64,000 nt of DNA from Conus ventricosus (Eukaryota > Mollusca > Gastropoda > Neogastropoda > Conidae), in contig CM031595.1 in NCBI GenBank assembly GCA_018398815.1, positions 141,049,614 through 141,113,613 on the forward strand, in the 5' to 3' direction. Shown piece by piece: positions 33,290-45,385 of the stretch (position 1 is the stretch's first letter; each line of letters starts with the position of its first letter). The notes below the pieces were generated by a model. It worked only from the letters and a program-made list of their open reading frames with translations. It was not told the DNA's origin and did no database searches. The position numbers and the translations under genes were made by a program.

Positions 33290-35430
33290 GCAATTTACTT
33301 ATCCAGAGTGCCTCCCGCTGCAGTCGTTTTGTGTTTCGTTTCAGAGTGCACTTTCTCTATTGGTAGACACTTTATGTTGGAGAATGAGTGTTGTGGCCTA
33401 TTTGAAGTGTGATGTGATGTGTGTGCCCGTGTTCTTATTATGTTCGATCTGTGTTGGTAAAACCTTGTTTTGAGACTGTTCTTTGTCCTCTCCAACATAT
33501 TGTGCGTCAGTGCACATGTCACAGAACAGCAGGTAGATGATATTGCTTGTTTCGCATGTCATTCTGTTGCGGAACCTGAACAACTCTCCCCGTTCTGGAA
33601 GATCTGAACGAATTGGATTCCACAAGGTGGACCTGACACAACACACACTTCTCCTTCTCACATTTGTAGGATCCAGGACAGTCGTCAACAAGAGCTGGTA
33701 GGCAAGAGGGCATGAGCATAGTCCTCAGGGAGTGGCAGTTCCTTTCTGCCACATAAGGAGGTTGAGGGACTGCTTTTTTCATCCTCTCGCTGTTGGTGAT
33801 GAGGCTCTGATGTAGCTCTCGTGTCCAGGATCTCAATGGTGGTTGGCAGGGTTGTGTGTCACGATCAGAGGTGGGCGAGGTTCTGATACTTGTTTTGATT
33901 TGTACTGGAGCGCCTCTTGTCGGGGAATCCGTCGGACTTTTTCTGCTGCTGTTTGGACAAAGTTTTGCTTGTAGCCACGTGCCTGGAAGCGTTTGGACAT
34001 TTCCCGGACCCTTTCTTCAAACACAGCATTGTCTGAGCACAGTCTCTTAAGCCTCAGGAACTGCTGAATGGAATGCTCCTGTGTACATGTCCAGGATGAC
34101 GTGACTGGGACTCAGATAAGAATGTGCATCAGTGGGCTTTGTATAAAGATCTGTTTGAAGGAATCCATCTTTTAAGGAAATGGCTATATCCAGGAACGGG
34201 ATACAGCATGGCGATGTATTGAAGGTGAACTTGATGGTTTCATGGAACGAGTTTATGTGATCCATAAACTGTTCCAATTCATCTTCTGATTTCACCCAAA
34301 AGACAAAAATGTCATCTATGAAACGTTTCCATAAATGATCAGGATAGAAACAGGACTGGAGGCTAGTAATTGCTGTTCCAGCCACGCCATGAACAGATTC
34401 GCAACTGCAGGGGCAAGTGGGGTGCCCATCGCTGTGCCAAAGAATTTGGTGATATACGTTTTCATCAAAGCGAAATACATTATTTTTTAGCACATGGTCT
34501 GCCATTCGGACAACTTCAGTGGCTGGTGGAATATCGGTACTGCAGTGGTTGTCCAGGAAGTGGTGTAGTGCTGTTTTGAGATCGTCATGAGGAATATTGG
34601 TGTACAGGCCAACAACATCGATTGTCATTAACCTCGTGTCCTGATGGAAAGGCCCATATGCTAGATTCCACTGTTGTATAATGCGGAGCATGTGCGTGGA
34701 ATCCTGAATATAGGTTGGAAGGTTGGTCACGAAAGGTTGTAGCCAGCTGTCTACCAGCTTGGAGATTTTTTTCCGTTGGTTCGTTTTATTCCTGAGACGA
34801 TCGGTCTTCCTGGAGTTTAAATGGATGTTTGTGTGTCTTGGGCAGGGTATAGAATCTGTGACATGTAACCTGAGAAGGCTCTGTCTCTGCCCATTTTTAA
34901 CGTGGTGTTACTAATGTATCCTTTGTTATATATATATAATCTTTCAAAATTTGGTTGGATTTTTGGCGATTTCACAAGTTGGATCTTTAGACAGCTTTGT
35001 GTAGTGATTTTGATTGCTCAGTTGCCTGTGTGCCTCATCCATATAATCCTGTACATTTTGTGCGACTACTTTGCCTCCCTTATCTGCCTCTGTGATACGT
35101 ATTTTCCGGCCGTGCACCATGTCTTTGAGCTCTTTCAGGGCTTGTCTTTCTCCTGTTTCAGGTTATCTTTGGAGCCCTTGAGCTTGTGAACAGTGACACG
35201 ACTCTATATCTGGCAGAAGCTGTCTAGAGAGCGATCACGTCCTGAGGTGGCACCATCCTGTTGTTTGTAGATTTAGGGGCTTCAGAGTCCTCAGCGTCTG
35301 ATTCATCATCGTAAAAGTATTCTTGTAGTCGTACTACGTCTGCATCCCTCTTCAACATCCAAGTCCAGTTTGTTGTTTGTCCAGTGTTATATATATCTAT
35401 ATATAGAGGTAAATAAGCCTTGAGTATCAT
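33290..35430 (-). pseudogene. Penelope-like element D: reverse transcriptase plus GIY-YIG endonuclease (broken)
   Basis: The longest Penelope-like copy here. On the minus strand a leader (35430-35224) and N-terminal reverse transcriptase (GRPIVSGI near 34810, LPTYIQDSTHML) lead to an open part at 34730-34047: TIDVVGLYTNIPHDDL (about 34620) and catalytic RFIDDIFVFW (about 34310). The GTAMGTPLAPAVANL motif near 34430 lies in another frame, between two compensating shifts. A linker (33836-33519) gives CEKEKCVLCQ. The GIY-YIG endonuclease has CETSNIIYLLFCDMC and QYVGE (about 33510-33560), then TRFYQHRSNI after another shift. It ends near 33295 at the 51-bp minisatellite. At least five frame breaks are present. 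Confidence 0.86.
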
Positions 35431-35596
35431 ATACTATTTGAATCAGGGACAGACTTGTAGTACTAATGGAGACACTGTCGCTAAAAAATCGAGACAGAGT
35501 CACACTGTCCTAACACCATCCTGTTGTTAGTATTTGGTCACTCCCCACCCCCACCAATATCTGACACCCCCCCCCCCCCTCCTTTTGTCCTCTCCA

Positions 35597-35640
35597 GGTT
35601 ATATATATATATAAACAATTGAAAGAAACGACTCCGAACA

Positions 35641-35685
<45 letters not shown>

Positions 35686-35711
35686 ATATTTCGGCCGCTG
35701 GCCTTCCTCAA
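35597..35711 (-). ncRNA. (TA)n, 42-bp poly(C) and hammerhead-like core (site 3)
   Basis: TATATATATATA at 35601-35612 precedes a 42-bp C run (35644-35685). On the minus strand 35711-35686 reads TTGAGGA, a GGCC/GGCC stem, then GAAATAT running into the G run. The first core base is changed (C to T), so activity is unlikely. The layout repeats sites 1 and 2. Confidence 0.5.
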
Positions 35712-36600
35712 GGGCTTTAATTATTGCACGTGTATGAGCACGTCATAACAGAACAAATTTGAAGTGACGCGTTGAGTACACGTAAACACTTGTGCAGCAT
35801 CATAATAACAAAATTTAAGCCTGAACTGACGCAGTTTGTATTGGAAAAGAAAACACGTCATCACTGTAGTTTAAAAAAAAAAAAGGCTTTTAATATTTTG
35901 TTTTTTAGTCTTGTTAACTTCATGATTAAAAAGCGGAAAGACAGCGAGAGAGAGAGAGAGGGGGGGGGGGGGGGGGGGGGGAGAAGGGGATGGGGTAAAC
36001 ACTCATCGTTGTCCGGCAAGTTTGTCAGCTGTTGTGTCAGGCATTTCAACACCTACTGATAGCGAGTGTTCAGTTCCTGAGGAGCGTAGGTCTTCAGTTT
36101 GGCCATCCAGAACGACCCCCTACTCAGTCGGTGTGTGTGGCTGTCTGTGTGTTGTTTTTTCTGTTGGGATGCATTGAAGATCTGCCAGTCTCTGTGTAAT
36201 CAGACCGATACACAGCAAGCTTAGTTTTCATATAGTTATGTTTTCAGAATTTTTGTTTCAACAGGATGTTAATTCATAAAACGCAATATCATACAATCGC
36301 TTATTTGCTGCGTAGCTACCTATTTTGATCCAGATACACATGGAAGAGTTTCTAGACAGCATAAGGTGTCCAATTGAGGACTTTGGGAGGACATCTCGGT
36401 GCATGGAAGTGTGCATACGCGATCGGAAATGTGCGAATATTCTTAAAAGTCGTTGGACGTGGTTGATAATCCAAAGAATGAAACAATGCTTATATAAACA
36501 CAAGATGGACTCGAAATAGCGGCATGGGAACATAGCATCAAGCGTGTTAACTGGTCCATTTCCATCTGGACTTTGAAGGTGCAAACCAGCTGACGAAAGT
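35712..36600. other. intergenic sequence with GA and poly(G)
   Basis: GA repeat and G run at 35945-35981. The minus frame 36638-36258 (126 codons) is unrecognised and could be host or degraded Copia sequence. There is no firm evidence either way. Confidence 0.35.
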
Positions 36601-36724
36601 CCATTACTATTACTTTTGTTTTTTAAAAGATTAATCACACAGTTTTACGTGTCGGTGTTGCTTATATTTCATCATTTATATTGCATAAAATACCATTGTT
36701 CAAAGCGCTTGTTTAAAATCAAAC

Positions 36725-36729
36725 TGTAG
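36725..36729. repeat. 5-bp target site duplication of Gypsy-2, left
   Basis: TGTAG lies directly before the left LTR and matches 39908-39912 directly after the right LTR. Confidence 0.85.
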
Positions 36730-36898
36730 TGTTATGTTTTAGGCTTAACAACAGCAAACAAGCAATAATCAAACCAAAGCCGTTTGGTGGATTCCATCTT
36801 CTGTATTGACATGACAACGGATTCATTAACATAACAACACCAGAGTAGCATCCCTTGATAGCCGACGATCGATTGACCATGGAAGCCAGTTCTAAACA
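36730..36898 (-). repeat. 3' LTR of Gypsy-2
   Basis: 169 bp with TG...CA ends (TGTTATGTTTTAGGC ... CTAAACA), nearly identical to 39738-39907. A purine-rich AGGGTGGAAG lies just inside on the minus strand. Confidence 0.9.
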
Positions 36899-37179
36899 CT
36901 CTTCCACCCTTAGATGAAAGTATGGGTGATAAAGTGAACTTGCTTTAGCACAATGGAATAAATCAAACGTGAACAAATGAACAAAAACAGCATAACTGTA
37001 AAATAATAAAGTTGCATAAATTTAGTCATTTTCTGTTTGACCAGGTGCTTCACCAACACATCAAAGATTGTGTACAACTCAATGGAACAGTCAACTTTTT
37101 TAGCTCTTTAGTAACTTGGGAACACAAAACCTTGGCCCCGTTTCATAGTCTTTCAAATATGCTGGTTGTCTCCTTTCTC

Positions 37180-39615
37180 TCAGAGAAACTCGTTTTTCTT
37201 GCTGTATGCCTGGTGGTACCACTGATGCTTTAGACTGGTTTTCAGTCCGATGATACTGGTCATGCTGGTTTCATTGTCTGCCTGTTCCTGGACAGAAGGT
37301 GGCAGCACACCTGGCTGCACTGAGGTACTGCATGGCTCCACAGAATCAGACATCCCCCCCCCCCCTTCTCTGGACAAACAGACAAATCTGGACATGGAAA
37401 AGAAACCCTTGATGATGATGATCCAGCCGGATAATACCATGAACCAGCAGTTCTCTTCTCTTGTTCTGCAATACTGTCTTCCTTGCAGTGTCGTTTCTGG
37501 ATATGATCAACATGACGTCTGACAATACGCCCATTTTCCAACTGCACAACATAGGAGACTGGACCTGACACCTTAACAATAACTCCTGGAATCCACTTCG
37601 CACCATAACCAAAATTCTGCACTTTAACTGAACTACCAACAGCAAATGAACGTTCACGTGACTTTCTGTCATGATCTTCCTTCATTTGTTTTGTTTCTTC
37701 TGAACCTTTCCTTGCAGAGTTGGATGCAGAAGGTCCAGTCTAGTCTTCAGTTTCCGCTGAAACAACAGCTCTGCAGGACTTTTTCCAGGTTGACTGTGGT
37801 GTAATTCTATACTGCAGCAAGAACCTGCATAACTTTGTATGCACACTGTCGCCTTCAGTTTTGGCGATGCCTTCTTTGACAGTCTGTACTGCTCGTTCTG
37901 CAAGCCCATTGCTGGATGGGTGATATGGTGCGGTCTTCACATGGTTGATGCCGTTATTCTGCATGAAATCAGAAACTCCTTTGATGTGAAATTTGTACCA
38001 TTGTCAGTCACCAGTGTGTCTGGCAGTCCATGCTGAGCAAACATTTCTTTCAGTTTCCTGATAGTTGCTGATGATGTTGTTTGCTTCATGATGGCAAATT
38101 CAATCCACTTGGAGAAGGCATCCACAACAATCAAGAACATTTACCCCCATATATGGCCCAGCATAATCCACATGGATCCTTTTCCATGGATTTTCTGGAT
38201 ACTCCCAAGGATGAAGTGGAGCAAACAGCAGGTGCATTCTGATGTTCTTGACAAACACTGCAAGTACGTACAAGTGTTTCTAAGTCAGCATCCATCCTAG
38301 GCCACCAAACATAACTCCCGGCAAGTCCTTTCATGCGACAGATCCCTGGATGTGCAGCATGCAGTTCATTCATAACCTGTTTTTGCCCTGGAGGAGGGAT
38401 AATGACTCGAGCTCCCCACAATATGCACCCATCTTGTACACTGAGTTCATCCTTCCGCATTCGGTAAGGAGCAAGGTCAGGATTCTTTTCATCTGATGGG
38501 CCCGCCACGCAGGAGGTATTCATGAACATGCGACAAGACTGAATCACGTCTTGTCCAGTCAGAAATTTTCCTTGCCGACAGAATGGAACAGTCCTCAAGC
38601 TCCTCGATCAACAGAACTCTTTCATCAGACTCCGAAAACTCCGTTTCAGGAAGCGGAAGCCTTGAAAAACAGTCTGCATTCATGTGCTCATTTCCTGGCC
38701 TATACAGCATAGTGTACTGGTATGCTCCCAAGAGAAGCGCCCATCTTTGGATCCTTGGTGAAGCTATGGCAGGAACTTGTTTTTCTTCACCAAAAAGTGT
38801 CACTAAAGGCTTATGATCAGTCGCAATGGTGAAATGCTTGCTATACAGGTATTTGTGGAATTTCTTCAGTCCGAATATTACAGCAGCACCTTCCTTGTCC
38901 AGCTGTGAATAATTCTTTTCAGCTGCGTTCAGACTTCTTGAGACAAATCCAACTGGATGTTCTGACCCATCTTCCATAATATGTGACATCACAGCTCCCA
39001 GTCCATACTGTGACGCATCTGTATAAAACACCAACACTTTTGCTGACAGAATCATTTTCTTGGTTTTCTCAAAACACAATTGCTGTTCTGGTCCCCATAC
39101 CCATTTGACCTTCTTTTGCAACAATCTGTGAAGAGGGTACAATTCTGCTGACAAGTTTTTTAAGAACCAACCATAATAGTTCAAGAGTCCCAAATACGCC
39201 TTCAATTGTTGCACATTTTCTGGAGCTTTAGCTTGAACCAGAGCTTGTATTTTATCTTCCACTGGCTCAATCCCCAGTTTGCTGATTTTGTGGTCCAGAA
39301 AAATGACCTCTTCAGCACCAAATACACACTTTTCTTTCTCAATTTGGCACCAGCACTGTCAAGTCTAGCAAGAACTTCATCCAAGTTTTTGTATGACACT
39401 TCTGTTGTTTCACCTGTCAACAGAATGTCATCAAAATACACCACAGTACCTGGAATGCCCTGAAGTATTGATTCCATGAATTCTGTGACAAGCACTCTGC
39501 TTTCAACATCCTGATTTCTAAATGTCACTCTGACATCTAACGTTCCGAGCACTTTAACAGTATGACCTGTGAATGACTTAATCTTCACCGAAGATCTCCC
39601 AGCATGGTCATTCAC
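37180..39615 (-). pseudogene. Gypsy-2 pol remnant: reverse transcriptase, RNase H, integrase
   Basis: On the minus strand, protease-end-like sequence (KIKSFTGHTVKVLGTLDVRV) is fused by deletion to the reverse transcriptase palm with YFDDILLTG near 39430. The thumb and RNase H are well kept at 39262-38489: LGLLNYYGWFLKNLS, FYTDASQYGLGAV, EKNYSQLDKEGAA, TDHKPLVTLFGE. The integrase zinc domain is intact at about 38250-38370 (HAAHPGICRMKG...TCSVCQ). Core residues are VDAFSKWIE (38110), VTDNGTNFTS (38005) and the Glu of LAERAVQTVKEG (37890), in different frames. The C-terminal part (37685-37400) resembles an SH3-like GSSVKVQNFGYGAKWIPGVI domain. Several frame breaks make it non-functional. Confidence 0.87.
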
Positions 39616-39737
39616 AGGTCATAGGTCACAGGTCCCCTTCTTTAAAAGGTTGTAAATGCCCCAGTATACCTGCCATTGTTTAAACCTCACTCAATACTGC
39701 ATAAAGTACAAGATCGTTTATCCTCGTCGCCAAAATA

Positions 39738-39907
39738 TGTTATGTTTTAGGCTTAACAACAAGCAAACAAGCAATAATCAAACCAACAGCCGTTTGGTGG
39801 AATCCATCTTCTGTATTGACATGACAACGGATTCATTAACATAACACACCAGAGTAGCATCCCTTGATAGCCGACGATCGATTGATCATGGAAGCCAGTT
39901 CTCAACA
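39738..39907 (-). repeat. 5' LTR of Gypsy-2
   Basis: 170 bp, nearly identical to 36730-36898, with a handful of single-base differences and small indels. It is followed by TGTAG. Confidence 0.9.
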
Positions 39908-40204
39908 TGTAGGATAAAGGGAACATTTCTACAAATCCTGGAACAAACGGATCTGACATAGTGATCATATAGATTTCACAATCAATTGGAGCGTTTAAGT
40001 ATGCTGTTTTAACATCCATTTAGTGTTAAATCAAATCATGCAGGGTAGCAAATTGCATGATAGTACGAACTGATGTCAAATTTACAGCAGGTGCAAAAGT
40101 TCCTGTGTAATGAAGTCCTTCTCTATGGCTATATCGCTTTACTACATAGCGAGTCTTGTAGGATTTGGAATCATTTGCACTTTCTTTGATTCTATACACT
40201 CATC

Positions 40205-40241
<37 letters not shown>

Positions 40242-40474
40242 CTGCTTGTCTACCCTTCGGAAGAGTGGTCATAGTGCAGTATCATTTTCTTTCAGGAAAT
40301 TGATTTCTTCTTTCATTGCTTCTTTCCAATGATGTGCATGAGGGGAACTCAATGGCTTTTTTTTTTTATATAAGTCTGAGGAAACGTAGAAAATTGGTTA
40401 CAAAAATCAACGTTTGATATTTGATCATTGTCTTAAATTGTGCTTCATACTGCATAGTCAGAAAGATATGTAGT

Positions 40475-40524
<50 letters not shown>

Positions 40525-41110
40525 TCTCTCTCTCTCCTCGGAATACCTCTTTCTTTGCTCATCACATGACACATTTTCATGTGGTTTACATTTTGGCCAC
40601 TCTTCAGGTACCGGTATACTTTCAACAACAGGGGGTTTCCTTATCACATCATTATTTTCAAAAACATCTGTTTGAGTTTCCTGCTCCTTGAAGTCATGAT
40701 TTTCTTTTTCTTTTTTCTTCTGTTTTTAGGGGGGGAGGAGGGGGTGGGGGGGGGGGCAAAATGTACCATCATACATTTCATGTCTTTACCAGTGTCAAGG
40801 GAACTGCAAAGGTATGCAGGGCTGAATCTGTCATAGCCTACAAAGATCCCCTTTTTGACATCTTCCATCAAGTTCTTGCTTTGACTGAGAATACGTATAA
40901 CAGCCATACCAAATGTTCTCGTGTTTGAGATGTTTGGTCTGTGGCCTGTCAGCGCTTGGAAAGGGGTGTGCTTTGTCCTGGCAATGTAGCATCTGTTGCG
41001 GTTGTATACTGCCGTGTGTACAGCCCATCCCTCACACCGACCTAAAACCCAAAGCGCATGCTTGCATCCACGATCTGTGGCACGAGAAATAGAAGACACA
41101 GGCGGGTAAC
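39908..41110 (-). pseudogene. Ty1/Copia integrase-reverse transcriptase remnant, split by Gypsy-2
   Basis: On the minus strand the integrase C-terminal part is seen at 41085-40700: WAVHTAVYNRNR, TPFQALTGHRPNISNTRTFG, KGIFVGYDRFSPAYL. A degraded linker with (GA)n expansion (40480-40545) and poly(C) (40206-40238) follows. The reverse transcriptase start (AMKEEINFLKEND near 40310) leads into DVKTAYLNAPIDCEIYM (about 40010), the typical Copia motif. At 39907 the frame is cut by Gypsy-2. Sequence left of 36725 (FKQAL-like near 36710) may be the continuation. Gag, protease, integrase core and LTRs are not seen. Confidence 0.82.
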
Positions 41111-41580
41111 AAACTCTTACAAGTCCGTCCAAACCTGAGAGTTTTACCATGTTCCGCGGGCGGCCGTGAGTAAGAAACAAGTCTTGTGCCGTTTGCACGC
41201 GTGCCACTTCTTGTCCTTATCGTTTAATAGGTGAAGAGGTTCTGTGATGCATTCCATATAATGCATCACTTACAACAAAACATGTGCTTACAGAGGGTTG
41301 GGACATAAACACTTTAAAGCAGACTCCATGAAAATCTTGTTCAGAGATGTCTCCTCTCTGATGTGATGTTTGAATTTCTGAAAGAGATCAATATTTTTCA
41401 TCTGATCTAAGACTTTATGGGAGAAAGGTTTTAACGAAATTCAAATGTGTTTTTTGAAAATATGTTTTAATGAGTCGTGCGTGTATTTAAAAAAATCTAT
41501 TTTGAGAGTTGATTTTAACGAGGTGTCAGCCCTGATGTCGCCCTTTGCGGTCGGCAGGGTTTTGAGCAACACGATCTGAT
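41111..41580 (+). mobile_element. LINE 3' end, copy a (5'-truncated)
   Basis: Matches the other copies from CCGTCCAAACCTG through the zinc-binding region, the degraded CTTTGAATTTCTGAAAGAGA segment and the tail (GTCAGCCCTGATGTCGCCC, GCGGTCGGCAGGG). Coding frames are broken. It interrupts the Copia remnant on its upstream side. Confidence 0.75.
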
Positions 41581-41656
41581 CTCGCATGGCTGTTCTGAAC
41601 ACTGTAATCAGTTCAGTCACATCCAGTCGATACATGCTGTATTTACCTGTGAAAGT

Positions 41657-41681
41657 GGGGGGGGGGGGGGGGGGGGGGGGG
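41657..41681. repeat. poly(G) tract, 25 bp
   Basis: A perfect G run shortly after LINE copy a. Confidence 0.95.
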
Positions 41682-42481
41682 AAGCAAAAGAATGAGAACT
41701 GAATATAGCTTTCTTGACAAGAAAAAAAAAAGAAAAAGAAAAAATATCGGACGAAAAAAACATCAGAACTGCCAAGGCTTACAGAACTGGTTCAAGTGGA
41801 ACAACTATGGTATGCACATTACTGGTACACTGTCACGATTATTCTCCCTTTGACATTCTCGCTGACCATATTCCATTGGTTAACTAGGATGTTGTTGGTT
41901 CATTACACTTTTTTTTTTATCATTCGTTCCGTCTACATTTTTTTTCCTATTCTTCGTTCGTCTGTTTTTCGCCTTTTCTTGTTTTCACTTTTTCTTGCTT
42001 TTTTTTTCCTGTTATAATTTTCTCTAAAGTACTTTGTCAAGCCTTTTGAAGGGGGAGTTCAGTAAGCGGATGGATGGATAGAATCTATGATACAATAGCC
42101 TGATGGAACGGGGGATGGTGTTTTCCTCCGACAATCCTAGGGAATTTCTTTATTAAAAAAAAAAAAGGCACTTGAATAAACGTCTCACTGCATGGGCAGA
42201 GAACGGTGGCTATAGGCTCTATGAAGCTGAACCAGGATTTCGTCACACTGGGTCAGAATCGATGTCTCCGCTGACAATCTAAAGCCACATACATGTGAAT
42301 ATCATACTACACACGGCAGATGTAAGGCAGTTCTAAGCTTTCTGTGGCGCTGTATAAGTGCTTTGACAAAAACTTTTTTTTTTTTCGTCTAACCACGTTT
42401 TACAACTACTAGCCCTGGTAGAAATGTGAGGCTTTTTCAAAGTCATGCTATCTCCAGTAATCGAATGCTCAAAGTGCGAAG

Positions 42482-42514
<33 letters not shown>

Positions 42515-42544
42515 GTGTGTTGTGTGTGTGTGTGTGTTCTTGGT
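41682..42544. other. intergenic sequence without recognised gene
   Basis: T-rich stretches near 41905-42010 and an A run at 42156-42167. (GT)n lies at 42484-42537, ending at LINE copy b. No gene is recognised. Confidence 0.45.
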
Positions 42545-43084
42545 CATGGCATTCAAAACTAAGAGGTGGCTGATCAACTTACCAAGAGTACCACAAATAA
42601 ACAATTGTGCAGACTTTCTATCCCTCAAAGCGGTCTGAAACCCAAAGTATAGACTTACATCAAAGACTTCTGGCATGAGAACCGGACCAAGCCAATATAC
42701 TTGATTTTTACCACATGCCATTGGTGGTCATAAAGAAGAAATAATATTGTGTTGATCAGGCATAAACCACTTGTTCCCCGCCCACTTGTTTCTTTTTGAA
42801 AGGTAATGAAGCTACGGGGTGCATTCCCTGTGATGTTCCCCTCGTTGTGAAAACGCTCTTTCTCAAATTGTTGGAACTTGCGTCATATCGGACATGAACA
42901 CTTTAGAGCAAACCCCATGAAAAAGCTTGCTCGGAGGTGTTCTGCCTGATGTGATTTTTAGTCCGTGAGAGATTTTTTAAAAATCTGATTTAAGTTTTAA
43001 TTGAGAAACGATTTTTAAAGCAAGATTCTTTATTTTAGAAAATCTGGTTTCGAGTGGTGAATTTTTGTCTTTAAAAAATCTTTG
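42545..43084 (+). mobile_element. LINE 3' end, copy b (degraded)
   Basis: Begins GGCATTCAAAACTAAGAGGTGG, the RNase H region of the same LINE family, then follows the family with many changes and stops. Near 43000 it grades into the minisatellite below. Confidence 0.7.
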
Positions 43085-43592
43085 AGGGGAATTGACTTTG
43101 ACGAAATGACAGTACTGATATGACCAAACATCAGTTTTGGAAATTGACGAATTAACTGCCCTGATATGACCAAACGTCTGTTTTGGAAATTGACGAATTA
43201 ACTGCCCTGATATGACCAAACTTCTCTGAATGGAATTGACTCTGACAAGATGACAGCCCCGACATGACCAAGGATCTGTGTAGGGAACTGACTTTGACAA
43301 GATGACAGCCCCGACATGACCAAGCATCTGTGTAGGGAACTGACTTTGACAAGATGACAGTCCTGACATGACCAAGCATCTGTGTAGCGAACTGACTTTG
43401 ACAAGATGACAGCCCCAACATGACCAAGCATCTGTGAAGGGAACTGACTATGACAAGATGACAGTCCTGATATGACCAAGCATCTGTGTAGGGAACTGAC
43501 TTTGACAAGATGACAGCCCCGACATGACCAAGCATCTGTGTAGGGAACTGACTTTGACAAGATGACAGTCCTGACATGATCAAACATCTGTA
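43085..43592. repeat. 52-bp minisatellite derived from a LINE 3' tail
   Basis: About ten units of 46-52 bp with GAACTGACTTTGACAAGATG and ACAGCCCCGACATGACCAAG. The unit corresponds to the conserved LINE tail (TTGACTTTAACG...GACAGCCCTGATATGGCC) seen in copies a, c, d and e. The leftmost units resemble the LINE most. Confidence 0.85.
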
Positions 43593-44634
43593 TAGTCGTG
43601 ATGGTGTGGAGGGGAAGAGAATGCAGGCGAAGACAAACAGGAGGTGATAGGTTCAGGAACCAAGGAATCACAGCCAGTCAAAGGAAAATTGAGAGGGAAT
43701 GGAGTGGAGTTTCTTCCTGTTATTTAGCTTTCAGAGCCCCATGAACACATTTCAGGTCGATGGGTGAGATTTACGCCCTGTTGGTGGGAGGCTCCTAAGG
43801 ACAAGGTTTCCCAGACTCTAGTCTGTGTAGTTCTTGATGTTGCTGTCCCCGGCGGTGATTGGTCATAGTCGGTGTTGTTGGTCGTCTGCTCGCTGTGGCA
43901 GCCTCCTCCCCAGGCTTTGTAAGTCCTTTCTCAGGGTCACTGATATGGATCCACAAGACCCAGTTTTGACCAGCTCGGCTAGAACACCCTAACTGATAGC
44001 CCCCACCCCACCCGCACCTGAGAACTGACAAGCCAGAGGACAGGGGTGTGAGTCTCAGAGGTTCGACCCAAGGCTGTACTTTGGGGATCCTCTTTGCCTC
44101 TTTTGACTCTCTTTGCCTTCTTCGCCTCTTTCCTGCACAGTGGTTAAAACCAACTGCCTGCACCGGAGGATAGGAGGCAGTCACACAGGAGGTTCATGGA
44201 TTGCATCCCTAGGATGGGATGTGGTTAGAGGAAGTCTTGGACACTGAGGTCATGGGTTGCCCTGAAAACCCACGGTGGTGCCAGGGTGGCCGCTAGCACT
44301 GGGCACCCACTGATGGCATGTTGGAGTGATACAACGCTCCTGCATGAACATTTGGTGCCCATGAGGCAACCCGGCGCCACCCTGTGCGCAGCTTCCTCAC
44401 TAGTTGGGGGTATTTTCTGGAGAGTTTCTGGCTTAGTTTCCTCTTCCCACGCACGGGAAGGTAAAACACATGTCAGGCTAACGGCGCTTTATGTATGGCA
44501 GAAAACCGGACCGCAAAACCAGCAACACGGTGCTGCAGGGCCTTGCAAGGCTGAAACTGACAAACAGTTGTGCTTTTGGTCCAGCGTTCATTTGTTGGCT
44601 GACTCACCGTCCATTCAAAGTATTCAAACATGAT
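43593..44634. other. unclassified, possibly SINE or LINE 5' material
   Basis: No known protein motif. A weak tRNA-like pair (GCACAGTGGTTAAAACC near 44135 and GGTTCATGGATTGCATCCC near 44191) could be a SINE head. Short inverted CCACGGTGGTG elements occur near 44271. Confidence 0.3.
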
Positions 44635-44815
44635 TACTACCGATGAAAACCTCAGAACCCGAGGAATTAAACGAAGTACGTAACTTTTGATAATTTTGTC
44701 TTGGCAATCAAAGTTACAAAATTATACTACCGATGAAAACTCAGAGCCCGAGGAATAAAACGAAGTACTGTAACTTTTGATAATTTTGTCTTGGTAATCA
44801 AAGGTACAAAATTAA
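44635..44815. repeat. 90-bp tandem duplication
   Basis: Two copies start TACTACCGATGAAAAC at 44635 and 44725 and end TACAAAATTA. They differ at few positions. Confidence 0.88.
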
Positions 44816-44918
44816 CACTCTTTTAATGAATTTCTACTGTAATTTTCCACGGTGCGATAATGAATAGCAAACAGCGTGAAATATGTTTATCAATAATGAA
44901 TCGCAGACATTTTTACAC

Positions 44919-44933
44919 ACGCGCGCACGCACG

Positions 44934-44991
<58 letters not shown>

Positions 44992-44995
44992 TATA

Positions 44996-45053
<58 letters not shown>

Positions 45054-45309
45054 TATTTTAATTTTCCCAAAAAATCTTTGCCAAGTCATTATTATAATGA
45101 CGGAAGAATTGTTAACCTTCACTTGTTTTCCCCCACTACTTAATTGTTCAGCATTATATATATATATATATATATATTAATATAAATATATATATATATA
45201 AATATTCAAAGAAAAGAAAAACAGAACACAAGCTGTCGTGGTTATAGTTGAAATTTTCGGTTTTATTAGCCTTCTTCAGCAAATGACATCCTCCCCGAGT
45301 GCCAGCAGG

Positions 45310-45385
<76 letters not shown>

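Larger units (their letters stand above)
36730..39907 (-). mobile_element. Gypsy-2: internally deleted Ty3/Gypsy element, 3.18 kb, inserted in Copia
   Basis: LTRs of 169-170 bp, a 5-bp target duplication TGTAG and pol domains identify a complete insertion that lost most of gag, protease and the first half of reverse transcriptase. A start-like MAGILGHLQPFK remains near 39670 beside the 5' LTR. The inner flank of the 5' LTR reads TTGGCGACGAGGAT on the minus strand, a likely primer-binding site (about 39719-39733). The insertion lies in a Ty1/Copia reverse transcriptase. Confidence 0.9.
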
